Origin: Phoronis australis
Lineage: Eukaryota > Phoronida > Phoronidae
Assembly: GCA_002633005.1 (NCBI GenBank)
Contig: NMRA01000722.1
Location: 1-64,000 of the forward strand
Reading direction: 5' to 3'
DNA length: 64,000 nt
Both the position numbers and the translations under genes were made by a program. This document shows, one piece after another, positions 1 to 12,308 of the stretch. Numbering within the stretch: position 1 is the stretch's first letter; each line of letters opens with the position of its first letter. Below the pieces are notes generated by a model that did not search any database, was not told the origin of the DNA, and worked only from the letters and a program-made list of their open reading frames with translations.

Positions 1-3000
1 AGAGGCTATGAATACAGTGAGAGGCTAAAATCTTACTTGTTGGCAATATACTCGGCAACTCTTAGTTATGAAAAATGAAAATAATCGTATATAAGATTAA
101 AGAATGCATTATTGATTGAAATAGTCGGTTACTATAGCAACACAATACACAGCCAAGATTGGACACTACATAAAGAATGGGGGTGTGGCCAGGGACCACT
201 CAGCAGACCACGCCCATCATAACAAGTAAAACTTTGCCCAAAAGCACCGATTTGTCAAGCAAGTGAGAAATCAAATCCAATCTGAACACAGAGGCCATTT
301 TGCAGAAATAATGTCAAAAATAAGCCGTTTAAGAAACCTTTATTGCTTGTCTACCACCCAACACAGACTTTGAGCTCTGGTCTCATATGTAAGAGTTCTT
401 CGTTCAACTCAGTGATAGACTGCCCTTGGGTAACACTGTTATCACTAGTGACATCTGTGATTGACTGATTTTAGACTAGACAACCAAACAGAATCCCATC
501 CAAGTAAGGAATATTAGGGGACCGCCACAATTAAATGGAATTAATTCAATGTTTTCTTCTTTTCCTAGGTGAACAGGGTGAAATTCAACTTTAAGAAAGC
601 CAAATACAGCCACTCTAACACCAGTTACCAGACTATAAGGCAGACAAATGAAATTTTATTTTGTCAAATTTCTCAACAAAAATAAATATTAAGAAAACAA
701 TAATACATTATTCGCTTGATTTGTAGCATATCATAAAATAACATTGGGAAAGTTTTTATTTCTTATAGCTTCAGCTTTTGAACAAGCAAAATACAAGTTT
801 GACAGCTACTGCGTGAAGTACTAGAGAAGAATTATCATTGGAAAGGTTGCATAAGGCAACTAATTGCCTATCATGGCTACCAAGGGACACATTCATCAAA
901 TATTTTCTAAACTACTAAATTTTAAACCACTAGCACGTGTTATCCTTGGTCACAACATATGTTGCAAGCTTAAAATAAAGACTGAACGTAACTAACGGTA
1001 AGTCACATGGCCAATTTTTTTCTAAAAAATTTCATGAAAATCATAACAAGCACAATATGAAATTTTTCGCACAAATCTTGCAATTTTGTTTAGTGTTCAT
1101 TCTGCTAGCTAAAACAGTATCTGGTATTTTCTTTCAAAGCTTCTTAGAAAGAGATTTAGGCTGCTGGGGAATGTTTAAATCTTTGCGTTTCAGCCTGAAT
1201 TCTCAGCCAAACGGATTTAAAAGAAATTCTTCTTTTGTAGTTAACGGAGTGCTTAATGAGACTTTGCAAGTTTTGTAAGCAAAACTTCAAGGCTACGCAA
1301 ATTGGGACAATGTCGGTAAAAAGAGGCCATGTGACAACTAAAAGCATGTGCTCACAAGGGATTCCAAAAATATACAGTTCCATGGGTTAAGACTGCATTT
1401 CGTCCCGTTTAGCTGGATAAAAAGCGAAAATCGAATTGGACATTTCATTCACCTCAAATCGGTTTCATAACATTCCTTTCCGAAATTAAGGACGTTATTT
1501 CCCTTTACCACAAGAAAAACGAAAAACGCCCATCAGAAACTCGAGAAAACTCAAGGAAACGTTTCAAAATTTACTTATGTTGACCAACTCAAAAATTATC
1601 AATTTATCAATTCAAAAATGGCGCATGTTTGGACTGTGGCTTGAGTTGACGGCTTATTTGACAACATTTTCGTGGAATGAGGGTGGTTATGTTTTAAAAC
1701 CTGGGCTTAGGAAAAGCGCTTTGGTTCAGAATTCAACATTGACAGCTAAGCAGTGGCAAAATGCCGTAGCAGTAATATTTGAATAAATGTGACCATTGGT
1801 AACAGAGGACTAGTCAGTAATACCATAAAACGGACTTTACAGCCCATGAAAATTTCCTACGCTATCACTCAGTTGCACTCGGGTGTAACACAGTGTCACA
1901 CTCAAGTGTAGATTGTGGTAATTTACCATGGGTGCTTAGGTGAGATGACGTCATAAGACGAAATTCATTGTTATTTGCTGCACTAAATTCTCCATAAATT
2001 GGCTTACAGTGCACCAATTCTGAAAATTCAAAGACATAACAGTTATCTTTTCAATTTTTTAAAAGGGTAACGGTGGTCATTTGTCTATAGTCTTCATGAA
2101 ATTTGTACGCATGAGAGGCACACACTATTTATGATCATGTTAACGACAAGTCAAGTATTAGACAGTACAGTTGTTAATCATCTGCAGCCAATAAATGTAT
2201 AGATATGTTCAGATCAACTGAATTGGATTACAACATTAATGGTGTTACATTTTTTATTAAAGTGCTATTGTACACAAGCTAGAACAATCGCAGGTTCTGG
2301 TTTTTGGTCACTAGAGGTGAGTGACACAAAATTTCTTTCAAAAGCACAAAGGTTAGGTGTTACTTTTTCAACTGTGCTGACTATTCACACCTGGTTATTA
2401 TGAACTTTCCAACAGATCATTAGACCACCCTCACAGAGGATCATAACCATGCTGCAGTTATACCTTTTACAACTGGTTTTAAACTGTTCGCATAATTTAA
2501 ACCTGGTGTGAAAGTAACCACTTCAGTGTGAACAGGGCATTTGATGAATGGCTAGACAAGCTGAAACATACGGGCAATCTTACCACATTTCAACATTGCA
2601 AACACAGTTAGATCAATAACCTACGACACACACACCACTTATTTCAGGTTATTTCCACAAAACACCTCAGCGTCTGTGTCCAGATTGGTAAAAAACTGAT
2701 TATACCAAGAAAAAAAAGAAATGTATTACCAGTTAACAACAACCATACTGCCAGAGAAATGAAAAGATACGAAAAGTGCAAAACAACAAATGAACTAACA
2801 AAATCGACCAAATAACCCATTTCTGAGTAAAACAAATAATGCAGTGGAGGGAAGACATTATATAGCAGAGGTATGAAACTAAATAGTTGACAGAAACCAA
2901 CTGTTATAGTTACAACAAGTCTGTTTAGTATGCACAATAATCTAACTTGTGACATTCCTTAAGACTGGTGATAATGTTCCCAAAATATCATCCCCTGATA

Positions 3001-3109
3001 CATGTATGACATACTGTAAAAACTCACCAATTTAAAACAAAATATGGTGGACAAGTGAAATTTTATTAATTTATCATAAATTATGCATAGTGCCAAAATG
3101 ATGCTTTGC

Positions 3110-3322
3110 CATATTCAAACAGTATACCATGGCTATTCAAGCAGTATACCATGGGTATTCAAATAGTATACCATACCTATTCAAGTAGTATGTCATACCT
3201 CTTCAAATAGTATACCATGGCTATTCAAACAGAATACCATGGCTATTCATACAATATATCATACCTATTCAAAAAGTATTCAAGTAGTATACCATAGCTA
3301 TTCAAATTGTATAACATAGCTA
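3110..3322. repeat. 22-bp minisatellite
   Basis: About nine imperfect copies of a 22-bp unit around AGTATACCATGGCTATTCAA. Copies vary mainly in the two linker bases and at CCATGG/CCATACC. Confidence 0.85.
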
Positions 3323-4119
3323 CTAACAGACAAAATTTTAAAAACTATAGTAACCATTCACAACAATGTTAGAAGTCCTTGGAAAATGAAAAAAGTACCA
3401 TCTTGGAGATTATTTTTGTCCAAAATTGGTGAGATATTACCGTATTTAAAAAACTCCATTTTATGATTGTATGGAGCTAAGAACATATTTTTATAAAATA
3501 TTGCAGTAAAGGGGAAGATCTGACACAGTTCATTATTATGGGACATTGAAAAACTTGCATGTCTAAAACATGTGGTCACATTGGTGGATCTAGGATGTCG
3601 TAAAAGAAAGCTTAACAACAAATTAGAATGAAAAATGTCTGCACAGAACCCAATAACTGTGCCATTGACATTTTTTGGCCATGGCCCAAGTATGGTGGTT
3701 CCGTATTAACCAGCCAATTCTGAACCCGACAAGGATAAGCAGGCTGCAGAGACATGTTGCGTAAAATTTCAGGATTCTTTTCGTTGTTTCAAAACAATAG
3801 TTGATAAGATACTGGAGAATGTTTACTAGAACAGTAACTAGTTGACAATGTCCCAGAATAATACCCTCACTCAATTTTATATCAACAAGTCACCAATGAC
3901 ATTCAGCTCAACCATAAGAATACTGTTGGTAAGTGCTGTTTTTACTACGGTAATAATGAACTACAAGAGTAATGTACAAGCACAGTGCCACAAACAGTAG
4001 ACTTCTAAGGGGATTATTATTGATGTAATATAGCAAAATCAAAGATGAAAATGAACTTGTGTTGTCGCTTCCCATCCCTACAGTCAACCTCATCATCAAG
4101 GTCCATTAAATTATGAATC

Positions 4120-5060
4120 CACCAGTTGTTACAATAATCAACAGAAATGTTATTTTTCTTGACAAAAACTAAAATGGCCAACAGGAGGTGACATGATAGT
4201 CCAAAATGTCCAGTACTTAACTGGTAATGGTTCAACCCAGCCATAAAGCCTGTCAAACATACGAAATTCAATGGACAACCAATATATTGTCAAAAACTAA
4301 AATGAACAAACAGGGAAGCATCAGAAGTCAAATTCCTCAGAAAATTTTCTGTTGGCAGCGCATACCCATACACCTTTGTGTCAAATTCTGACAAGCAGAT
4401 TTGACAATTAATTGATGAACTGAAGAAATCCTGAACAAATCAGTGAACAACAAAACAGGCCCACGCATCCTGGCCATATACCTGTGTCAAGTTTTGTCAA
4501 AATCTGTTAAGCCGTTTTGACAATAAATGACAGACAATAACTTTTCAAAAACCAACACAGCCAACAAGGGGTGCCACAGCAGTCGAATTCATTTAAAAAG
4601 CGACAGACGATACATCCCAGCAATAAACCCTTGTGGCCAGTTCCATCAAAATCTGTAGTGTAAGCCATTTTGACACAAATAGGGCAATTTATCAAGCAAT
4701 TTCACCAAAACCTAATTAAAACAACCAACAGGTTGTGCCACAATAATGAATCCATATAAAAACCAAATGGTATCGGCGCATTCCCACAATATAGCTCTCT
4801 GCCAAATTTCAAGTTGAAAATGGCGAACAGGAGGTGCCATGGCAGTTGAATCCGTCCAAAACTCGAACTGGTGCAAGCACAACTCTGCCACAGAAGAATA
4901 GACCCAAATTTTATCATGATCTTGATTTTTTGACAAAACCAAAGAACAAGGTTACGACAGATAGGTGACAGATGACTAATGGATGGTAAAAAGACGGATG
5001 GATGATGGACAGGTGGATATGGACAGACGGCTGGATAGTGGACTGTCGGGGTGGAATGCT
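4120..5060. repeat. Cluster of interspersed-repeat fragments ending in a GGATGGAC-rich tail
   Basis: Several related fragments share phrases such as GTCAAAATCTG, AGGAGGTGCCA and CAGTCGAATTC. The cluster ends near 4960-5045 in a simple repeat of GGATGG / GGACAG, a tail often seen on short non-autonomous retroposons. The exact family is not identified. Confidence 0.5.
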
Positions 5061-5511
5061 GACAACATGCGACCACAAATTCTTTGTGGAGTATACAAAA
5101 ATATCCTTTACTCTTGGGTCACCCTTTTCAACGAGACTTGATACTATGCCTTTAATCTGAACAAACTTTCTACTACCCACTACAGAATGACTTTTTTCAC
5201 AAACTTCACATAACTACAGAAATTAAAGCCTTTCTTCAACAAATTTTTGATGTTTAGCTCCAGTAGTGCTTTAGCATCATCAGAAAACAGTCTATAATCA
5301 CAAAATCGTAAGAATGATAATGTGAAGTAGCCTTTTCGTGTCATAATCCGTCAACGAAAGTACACAAACTTTGAAAGCTCAAAAGGAGTTTTATTGGAAA
5401 ACAGTCAGAACAAAACACTATATGAGGATTCTAGCGGTGACATAGATGAAAATTCTTCAGTCATAAAATTTAACCTTTTATTACAGTACAGCTTATAGCA
5501 ATGGTGCGTAA

Positions 5512-6100
5512 AGTGTGATGCCCTAGACAGTGTGTCCAGTGTGATGCCTTAAACAAACTGCCCAGTGTGATGTCTTAAACAGGGTGTCCAGTGCGATGCC
5601 TTAAACAGTGTGTCCAGTGTGATGTCTTAAACAGTGTGTCCAGCGTGACGCCTTAAACAGTGTGTCCAGCGTGACGCCTTAAACAGTGTGTCCAGTGTGA
5701 CGCCTTAAACAGTGTGTCCAGCGTGACGCCTTAAACAGTGTGTCCAGCGTGACGCCTTAAACAGTGTGTCCAGCGTGACGCCTTAAACAGTGTGTCCAGC
5801 GTGACGCCTTAAACAGTGTGTCCAGTGTGACGCCTTAAACAGTGTGTCCAGTGTGACGCCTTAAACAGTGTGTCCAGTGTGACGCCTTAAACAGTGTGTC
5901 CAGTGTGACGCCTTAAACAGTGTGTCCAGTGTAATGCCTTAAACAGTGTGTCCAGTGTCAAGCCTTAAACAGTGTGTCCAGTGTCAAGCCTTAAACAGTG
6001 TGTCCACTGTGATGTCTTAAACAGTGTGTCCGGCATGATGCTTTAAACAGTGTCTAGTATAATGCTTTAAATAGTGTGTCCAGTATTATTGCCTTAAATG
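5512..6100. repeat. 26-bp minisatellite, about 22 copies
   Basis: The unit is CAGTGTGTCCAGCGTGACGC followed by CTTAAA. Central copies are nearly identical; those at both edges have decayed (GATG for GACG, CAAG variants). Its length is not a multiple of three, so it is not a protein repeat. Confidence 0.95.
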
Positions 6101-7454
6101 TACGGTAGGAATCAAATTCACGACGGTGTTAATGTTCAAGAAAAGCTTTAAAGTTGAACTTGGGTCAGAATATGTCTTAGCATATGTTGGCAGTGAACAT
6201 CTCTGCAATTAAGTAATTCTTATTGGCTATAGGTGTAACATGAGAATTAACTTGACTTTTAAAGTGAGTTTCGACTATGTTGAATAAAAAAGCACTGGGA
6301 CTGACATTTTACATAGGTACTTAATTTTCGTTGTTTTTTTTTAATGCAGCCAGTATTGCTGTCAACTGAGCAAATGCTGACTTGTTACTGTTGTCAGTTT
6401 CAAGGCAGCAAATAGCACAACTTATAACAAGATGACAACACCCGTTACATTGGCACAAAGGTTGCTAAATGCAGTTTCAGTAAACATAAACAGGGACGAA
6501 TCCAGAATCATGATCAGGTCTGATGAGATGTACAAACATAGGGGGCACTTTGGTCTCCAGTCTGCACCAGGCAACTCAGGTATGTGTGTAAGTGTTTGCC
6601 ACCTCAGCTGACTGGAAATGAACATGTGCTTGCTGTGAAGGAACTATTTCACACAATCCATTGCACATACGGTATCAGGGCTCTATCCCGACAAAAACGT
6701 CAATTCAAAGTGACTGATTGAGATGAAGCTGGGACCTTCCCAACCCTCCTGGATCCGTACCTGAACAGCAATATTTACAAAAGTAAAAGAGAAGTATAAA
6801 GAAGCCTGCAGCCAAAGCAGGAATGTCTAAAGACAAGCTAACACAACAAAGTCTGCAATATGCAACAAAAATTAACGCAGTCAGCTAAGCAACTAGCATC
6901 ATCAAACATGATGATGGATCCAGGGGGCCCTCGAGTGCTCTAACATGACCTCCTAATCAATTTGAGAACGGGATCGATACGTACATAAACATCCATCATT
7001 GAAATATTTGAGCATTTGCCTACAGTATCCCTGGATCCATCTATCAAGTTGTATTTTAAGGAATTGTTTGACCATGCAACAGTAGTTAATAATAAATAAT
7101 TGTAACATTTCATATCATACTATCAAATCTTCAAAAAACTGAATCCAATTTAAGGTAAAAACTATCAACATGATACTAGCAAAGTTCAATTAGAAATACA
7201 ATAAAACTTGTTAGAATAAACCAATATTATTGTCAAGTGATTATTTAAAAATAGGCACGCTTAAGAAATTGTTTCCGTAATTTTAGGCAACATTTTTTCA
7301 ACTTTATCAATGGCCATCAATTCTCATTTAGAATGACTGTTGCCATAACTAAAAAATATTTTTGTGTATAAAATAAAAATGATTCTGTAAGTTCATAGCT
7401 AGCTTTAAACACAAATGACGCCATGAAAAGTCAAGCAGCGGCCTTCATTCTTAC

Positions 7455-7700
7455 CCTGCCAAAACAATGAACATGTCAAGGCGATTCCATGTTTCTCCAA
7501 GGTAGGTATTCTTCCCAAACAATCCCATTCCAATGACTTTGACAATCATCTCAAAAGCAAAAAAGGCAAAGATAAAATGGTCAAATCCTTCCAGGATGAG
7601 GCAACGTGTCGTGTCGCATGTGATGTCCTCGCATGGTCTGTACATTCCCAGCGTGACGCAGTTGAGCAGTATAATCGCCATACTGATTCGTTCCCACCAT
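7455..7700 (-). CDS. CACNA1G: T-type calcium channel exon, segments IS1-IS2 and start of IS3 (copy A)
   Basis: Second copy of the 246-nt voltage-sensor exon, 2198 bp from copy B, with the same encoded residues, the same AC acceptor (7702-7701, branch motif 7718-7710) and the same GTAAG donor (7454-7450). Differences from copy B are at 7544, 7616 and 7622, all third-codon-position and silent. Because the exon is a multiple of three, including both copies would keep the frame but would duplicate IS1-IS2, which no known channel has. One copy is therefore either an alternative exon or, more probably, the other allele kept as a separate contig. No continuation (rest of IS3, IS4 and on) was recognised between here and position 1. 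Confidence 0.85.
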
Positions 7701-7718
7701 GTGTAGACAGTTAAGGAA
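7701..7718 (-). promoter_or_regulatory. U12-type branch site and AC 3' splice site, copy A
   Basis: Identical in sequence and spacing to the copy B site: TTCCTTAAC at 7718-7710 and terminal AC at 7702-7701. Confidence 0.85.
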
Positions 7719-8730
7719 ATTGGTGATGAGTTATGTGACAAAACAACAAACAGTATACAAAAGCAAAGACATCGCAATGCCAAGGGGCATTCAAATCAAG
7801 AGAGCAAAAGTCACTAGAATTCGAGACACCGAAATTTAAAGCAGAGAAAATTCCCTTCATTACGTACCATTCCCTGAACTGTTAAAACCAAGAAATTTCC
7901 AACAGCATGATCTGATCTAGTATCACATTTGATTTAACTTGACAAACAAACCTACTGTGTTGGTGAACAATGCTGTGGTAGTATGCCAGTCAGGGCTTAC
8001 AGCCCTACAAAGGAATCAGCAGGTGAAAGTTAAGTCTTTGAAACTCAACCATTGTTTTCTGTTTTTTTAATGATAGTATTTCATACAAAACACATGTTAG
8101 TCACAACATTTGTTGAACATTGTTTGGAAATAATATTTTAAAAGCCGATTGGCATCAGACTTGCTGTTTACAGCATAATCGCTGGATTATGTGAGCTATC
8201 CGATGAACGCAGACAATGAGAAAGCTGGACTATGTAAGCATTGGTTTGCCAACTTTCTCCCCTTGTTATGCTGTCAAACTGATACCGACACGGCTGCATC
8301 CCGACAAGCCGATCAGGGAAATCAAGATACTCATACCACAATGTGGGTAGACAACGCACATACTACCACCATTTGGATGTGTCCACCGTCAACGAAGAGT
8401 CTCTATCCCACTGAAATTCAAGCTGGAATTGAATTTTAATGATTCTGGAAATTCGCACATGGGCATTTTCACGTTATTTAATATATTTCTTATGCATTGG
8501 AAACCTCGTTTTATATCAACAAGTCTGAAAATAGTCTTAGCAATTCATAAAATCAGCAGAACTAGTCACAGAGGCATGGATCCCCATAGTGTGCACAGCA
8601 TCAAGGTGAACGATGTTTGTGGTAATTCATGAAACTTGGACGAGACAATATTACTAATTTCCAAAATTTGTTACTAACACCTAGCTTTGAGTAAAATACT
8701 TTTAAGAACTGAAATTTTGCAATATAATAA

Positions 8731-8731
8731 N
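8731..8731. other. Single-N assembly join
   Basis: One undetermined base exactly at the boundary of the two duplication copies, as expected where two overlapping contigs were abutted rather than merged. Confidence 0.85.
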
Positions 8732-9652
8732 TGGTCTCCAGTCTGCACCAGGCAACTGGTATGTGTGTAAGTGTTTGCCACCTCAGCTGACTGGAAATGA
8801 ACATGTGCTTGCTGTGAAGGAACTATTTCACACAATCCATTGCACATACGACATCTGGGCTCAATCCCGACAAAAACGTCAATTCAAAGTGACTGATTGA
8901 GATGAGGCAGGGACCTTCCCAACCCTCCTGGATCCGTACCTGAACAGCAATATTTACAAAAGGAAAAGAGATTATAAAGAAGCCTGCAGCCAAAGCAGGA
9001 ATGTCTAAAGACAAGCTAACACAACAACGTCTGCAATATGCAACAAAAATTAACGCAGTCAGCTAAGCAACTAGCATCATCGAACATGTTGATGGATCCA
9101 GGGGGCCCTCGAGTGCTCTAACATGACCTCCTAACCCAACAAGAAAAAAACTCTTTAAGAACGGGATCGATACGTACGTAAACATCCATCGTTGAAATAT
9201 TTGAGCACTTGCCTACAGTATCCCTGGATCCATCTATCAAGTTGTATTTTAAGGAATTGTTTGACCATGCAACAGTAGTTAATACTAAATAATTGTAACA
9301 TTTCATATTATACTATCAAATCTTCAAAAAAGTGAATCCAATTTAAGGTAAAAACTATCAACATGATACTAGTAAAGTTCAATTAGAAATACAATAAAAC
9401 TTGTTAGTAAGAAAAAACCAATATTATTGTCAGGTGATTATTTAAAAATAGGCACGCTTAAGAAATTGTTTCCGTAATTTTAGGCAACATTTTTTCAACT
9501 TTATCAATGGCCATCAGTTCTCATTGAGTACGACTGTTGCCATAGCTAAAAAAATATTTTTGTGTATAAAATAAAAATGATTCTGTAAGTTCATAGCTAG
9601 CTTTAAACACAAATGACGCCATGAAAAGTCAAGCAACGGCCTTCATTCTTAC

Positions 9653-9898
9653 CCTGCCAAAACAATGAACATGTCAAGGCGATTCCATGTTTCTCCAAGG
9701 TAGGTATTCTTCCCAAACAATCCCATTCCAATGACTTTGACGATCATCTCAAAAGCAAAAAAGGCAAAGATAAAATGGTCAAATCCTTCCAGGATGAGGC
9801 AACGTGTCGTGTCACATGTAATGTCCTCGCATGGTCTGTACATTCCCAGCGTGACGCAGTTGAGCAGTATAATCGCCATACTGATTCGTTCCCACCAT
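9653..9898 (-). CDS. CACNA1G: T-type calcium channel exon, segments IS1-IS2 and start of IS3 (copy B)
   Basis: A 246-nt exon (82 codons' worth, phase 2 at both ends) encoding the first half of the domain I voltage sensor. In order: [18 protein letters not shown] (IS1), an extracellular loop [13 protein letters not shown] with three cysteines in the T-type arrangement, [18 protein letters not shown] (IS2, with the E and K expected near the charge-transfer centre), and [12 protein letters not shown] (IS3 start, with its conserved D). The combination [10 protein letters not shown] is diagnostic for Cav3 rather than L- or N-type channels. The acceptor is AC (9900-9899) preceded by TTCCTTAAC, a U12-type site; the donor is GGCAGG then GTAAG (9652-9648), an ordinary U2-type site. 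This copy is met first by a transcript coming from the first coding exon. Its protein is identical to copy A; the two differ at three synonymous positions. Confidence 0.9.
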
Positions 9899-9916
9899 GT
9901 GTAGACAGTTAAGGAA
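9899..9916 (-). promoter_or_regulatory. U12-type branch site and AC 3' splice site, copy B
   Basis: TTCCTTAAC at 9916-9908 is the exact U12 branch consensus. The likely branch A (9909) lies 10 nt from the last intron base. The intron ends CTACAC, and the exon starts ATGGTGG. There is no AG within about 25 nt upstream of the exon edge that could serve as a conventional acceptor. Confidence 0.92.
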
Positions 9917-11097
9917 ATTGGTGATGAGTTATGTGACAAAACAACAAACAGTATACAAAAGCAAAGACATCGCAATGCCAAGGGGCATTCAAATCAAGAG
10001 AGCAAAAGTCACTAGAATTCGAGACACCGAAATTTAAAGCAGAGAAAATTCCCTTCATTACGTACCATTCCCTGAACTGTTAAAACCAAGAAATTTCCAA
10101 CAGCATGATCTGATCTAGTATCACATTTGATTTAACTTGACAAACAAACCTACTGTGTTGGTGAACAATGCTGTGGTAGTATGCCAGTCAGGGCTTACAG
10201 CCCTACAAAGGAATCAGCAGGTGAAAGTTAAGTCTTTGAAACTCAACCATTGTTTTCTGTTTTTTTAATGATAGTATTTCATACAAAACACATGTTAGTC
10301 ACAACATTTGTTGAACATTGTTTGGAAATAATATTTTAAAAGCCGATTGGCATCAGACTTGCTGTTTACAGCATAATCGCTGGATTATGTGAGCTATCCG
10401 ATGAACGCAGACAATGAGAAAGCTGGACTATGTAAGCATTGGTTTGCCAACTTTCTCCCCTTGTTATGCTGTCAAACTGATACCGACACGGCTGCATCCC
10501 GACAAGCCGATCAGGGAAATCAAGATACTCATACCACAATGTGGGTAGACAACGCACATACTACCACCATTTGGATGTGTCCACCGTCAACGAAGAGTCT
10601 CTATCCCACTGAAATTCAAGCTGGAATTGAATTTTAATGATTCTGGAAATTCGCACATGGGCATTTTCACGTTATTTAATATATTTCTTATGCATTGGAA
10701 ACCTCGTTTTATATCAACAAGTCTGAAAATAGTCTTAGCAATTCATAAAATCAGCAGAACTAGTCACAGAGGCATGGATCCCCATAGTGTGCACAGCATC
10801 AAGGTGAACGATGTTTGTGGTAATTCATGAAACTTGGACGAGACAATATTACTAATTTCCAAAATTTGTTACTAACACCTAGCTTTGAGTAAAATACTTT
10901 TAAGAACTGAAATTTTGCAATATAATAAACTGGAAAATTTTTACCATACACAGAATGCAGCGATAACATAGATTACAAGAGCAATTCAGAATATTGACAT
11001 GTAGCCAACTTACACATTGCATGCAGCACAGATATAAGGGTTGATAATTATTTTAAATACTTCCTCAAGGGAGAACGAAACTAGAAAACTTACAATA

Positions 11098-11112
11098 GCC
11101 ACTAGGGGGCGC
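11098..11112 (+). promoter_or_regulatory. CTCF-like core site
   Basis: GCCACTAGGGGGCGC matches the bilaterian CTCF core closely. It sits in a short interspersed repeat. Binding is not shown by sequence alone. Confidence 0.4.
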
Positions 11113-11650
11113 AAAGTAAGTTATTAACCTCTAGGGGACACAGAGCTAGATATTCATGAAAATGTATCTGAATTACTCTGCGAACATCGATTAAGCAGTT
11201 TGGTAGATACCAAAGTCAAAAAAGTATAATTGCTACAACAGGGTGCAGCACTGGTGACATTTGTCACAATAGGAATTAAAAGGTCATCGCACGTTGCATC
11301 TGACATGGGGCAGGTGCTGTGATCTATGTGATACAAACTTTAATTCATCAAATTTCAAGAACATCCATCAAGAAACTTAGTAGATATTAGGCCATACACA
11401 AAGAGAATATTATTGCCACTAGGTGGTGCCTTAGTGAACTTGCCAAAATCAGCACCAGCTGACTCTCTGCAATACGAACACACTTATTAACTGGAATTTG
11501 CATGCCAATTCCTTATCTCTGTGACTGCTTGTTCAAATCAGTTAGAAACACAACATATAGTCTGACGTTAGGAATATGAAGTAGGTTGAAAGTTGCCAAA
11601 TGTTTTTAAGAACGAGTTTTGTTTCGAAAATGATCCACAGCAAATCTCAA

Positions 11651-11870
11651 ATATGTCTAGTAAGTATCATGACGTCGTGTTAGAATAGCACTACATGATG
11701 CAGGTTATGTGAGTCCCCAAGGTACGTAATTAGTGCAAAGGTCACCTATTTGGAGAATTTTTTGTTTTCACATTTACAAGTTGTCATTGAATACAACTGC
11801 ACTTTGTTTAGCATAGATTATATTAAAAAAGCATTGTCGTTTAGTTCCTGCTATACATTAGCAGAGCTTA
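11651..11870 (+). repeat. Interspersed repeat family R1, copy 1
   Basis: Shares over 200 bp with 52497-52712 (same strand) and with the reverse complement of 55093-55300. Conserved phrases include AGTAAGTATCATGA, GTGCAAAGGTCACCTA and TTTAGTTCCTGCTATAC. Confidence 0.85.
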
Positions 11871-12308
11871 GAGAGCATGCAATATACATCTTTAAGGAAT
11901 TTGGTAGATATTGGGACAAGGACAACAAAATTGCCATTAGGGGTCGCCACAGTACTCACATCTGTCAAATTGTTCCCAAAAGAAACTCATCTGCCAATTT
12001 TCATGATTCTGCAACCGGTTTGCTAGATGATTTGAAAATAATAAAAATGGTCAATGGGAAGCACACAACAAGTCAAATTCATCTGAAAATGGAAAGGTGC
12101 CATCTAGAAACAAGGGGAATACAGAGGAAATAAAAAAATGAAATTGCCATTAGGGGACACTGTGGTAGTCTAATCTGTACAAAACGTAGTGCATGTTGCC
12201 CCTTCCATGATGGGAATATGTCTGCAAAATTTCACGGACATCCTTCAAGGGGTTTTGGAACTACAGCAGTGGATCCCAGACAGAAATGGTGGATAACAAA
12301 ATTGTTAC

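Larger units (their letters stand above)
1..7454 (-). other. Start of the next channel intron (partial)
   Basis: After the GTAAG donor at 7454 no further channel exon was recognised to the left edge. I looked for the rest of IS3 and the arginine-rich IS4 on the minus strand and found neither. The stretch holds two minisatellites, a cluster of interspersed-repeat fragments and plain AT-rich sequence. Short open frames here have no recognisable domain. Confidence 0.7.
6551..8730. repeat. 2.2-kb tandem duplication, copy A
   Basis: Matches 8732-10928 base for base apart from scattered substitutions and small indels in the part left of 7622. From 7623 to 8730 it appears identical to 9821-10928. 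It ends directly at the single N (8731). It contains channel exon copy A. Confidence 0.9.
8732..10928. repeat. 2.2-kb tandem duplication, copy B
   Basis: Starts directly after the N with TGGTCTCCAG, the same bases as 6551-6560, and ends where the match to copy A stops (TATAATAA, 10921-10928). It contains channel exon copy B. One indel cluster distinguishes it near 9131-9165, where copy A reads a shorter sequence (6951-6972). Confidence 0.9.
11090..12300. repeat. Interspersed repeats with GCCAYTAGGNGGC motif
   Basis: Several partial copies of one repeat family, each with a GCCACTAGG or GCCATTAGG core (11098, 11415, 11933, 12146) followed by phrases such as CAAATTTCA and a stretch resembling TTTTCATGAAAATC. 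Related copies lie at 25530-26050 and, on the other strand, near 43145. Confidence 0.55.

Noticed and set aside
8191-8632. Plus-strand open frames repeated at 10389-10830
   Set aside because: They are identical only because the DNA is duplicated; no domain is recognised and they are probably intronic.
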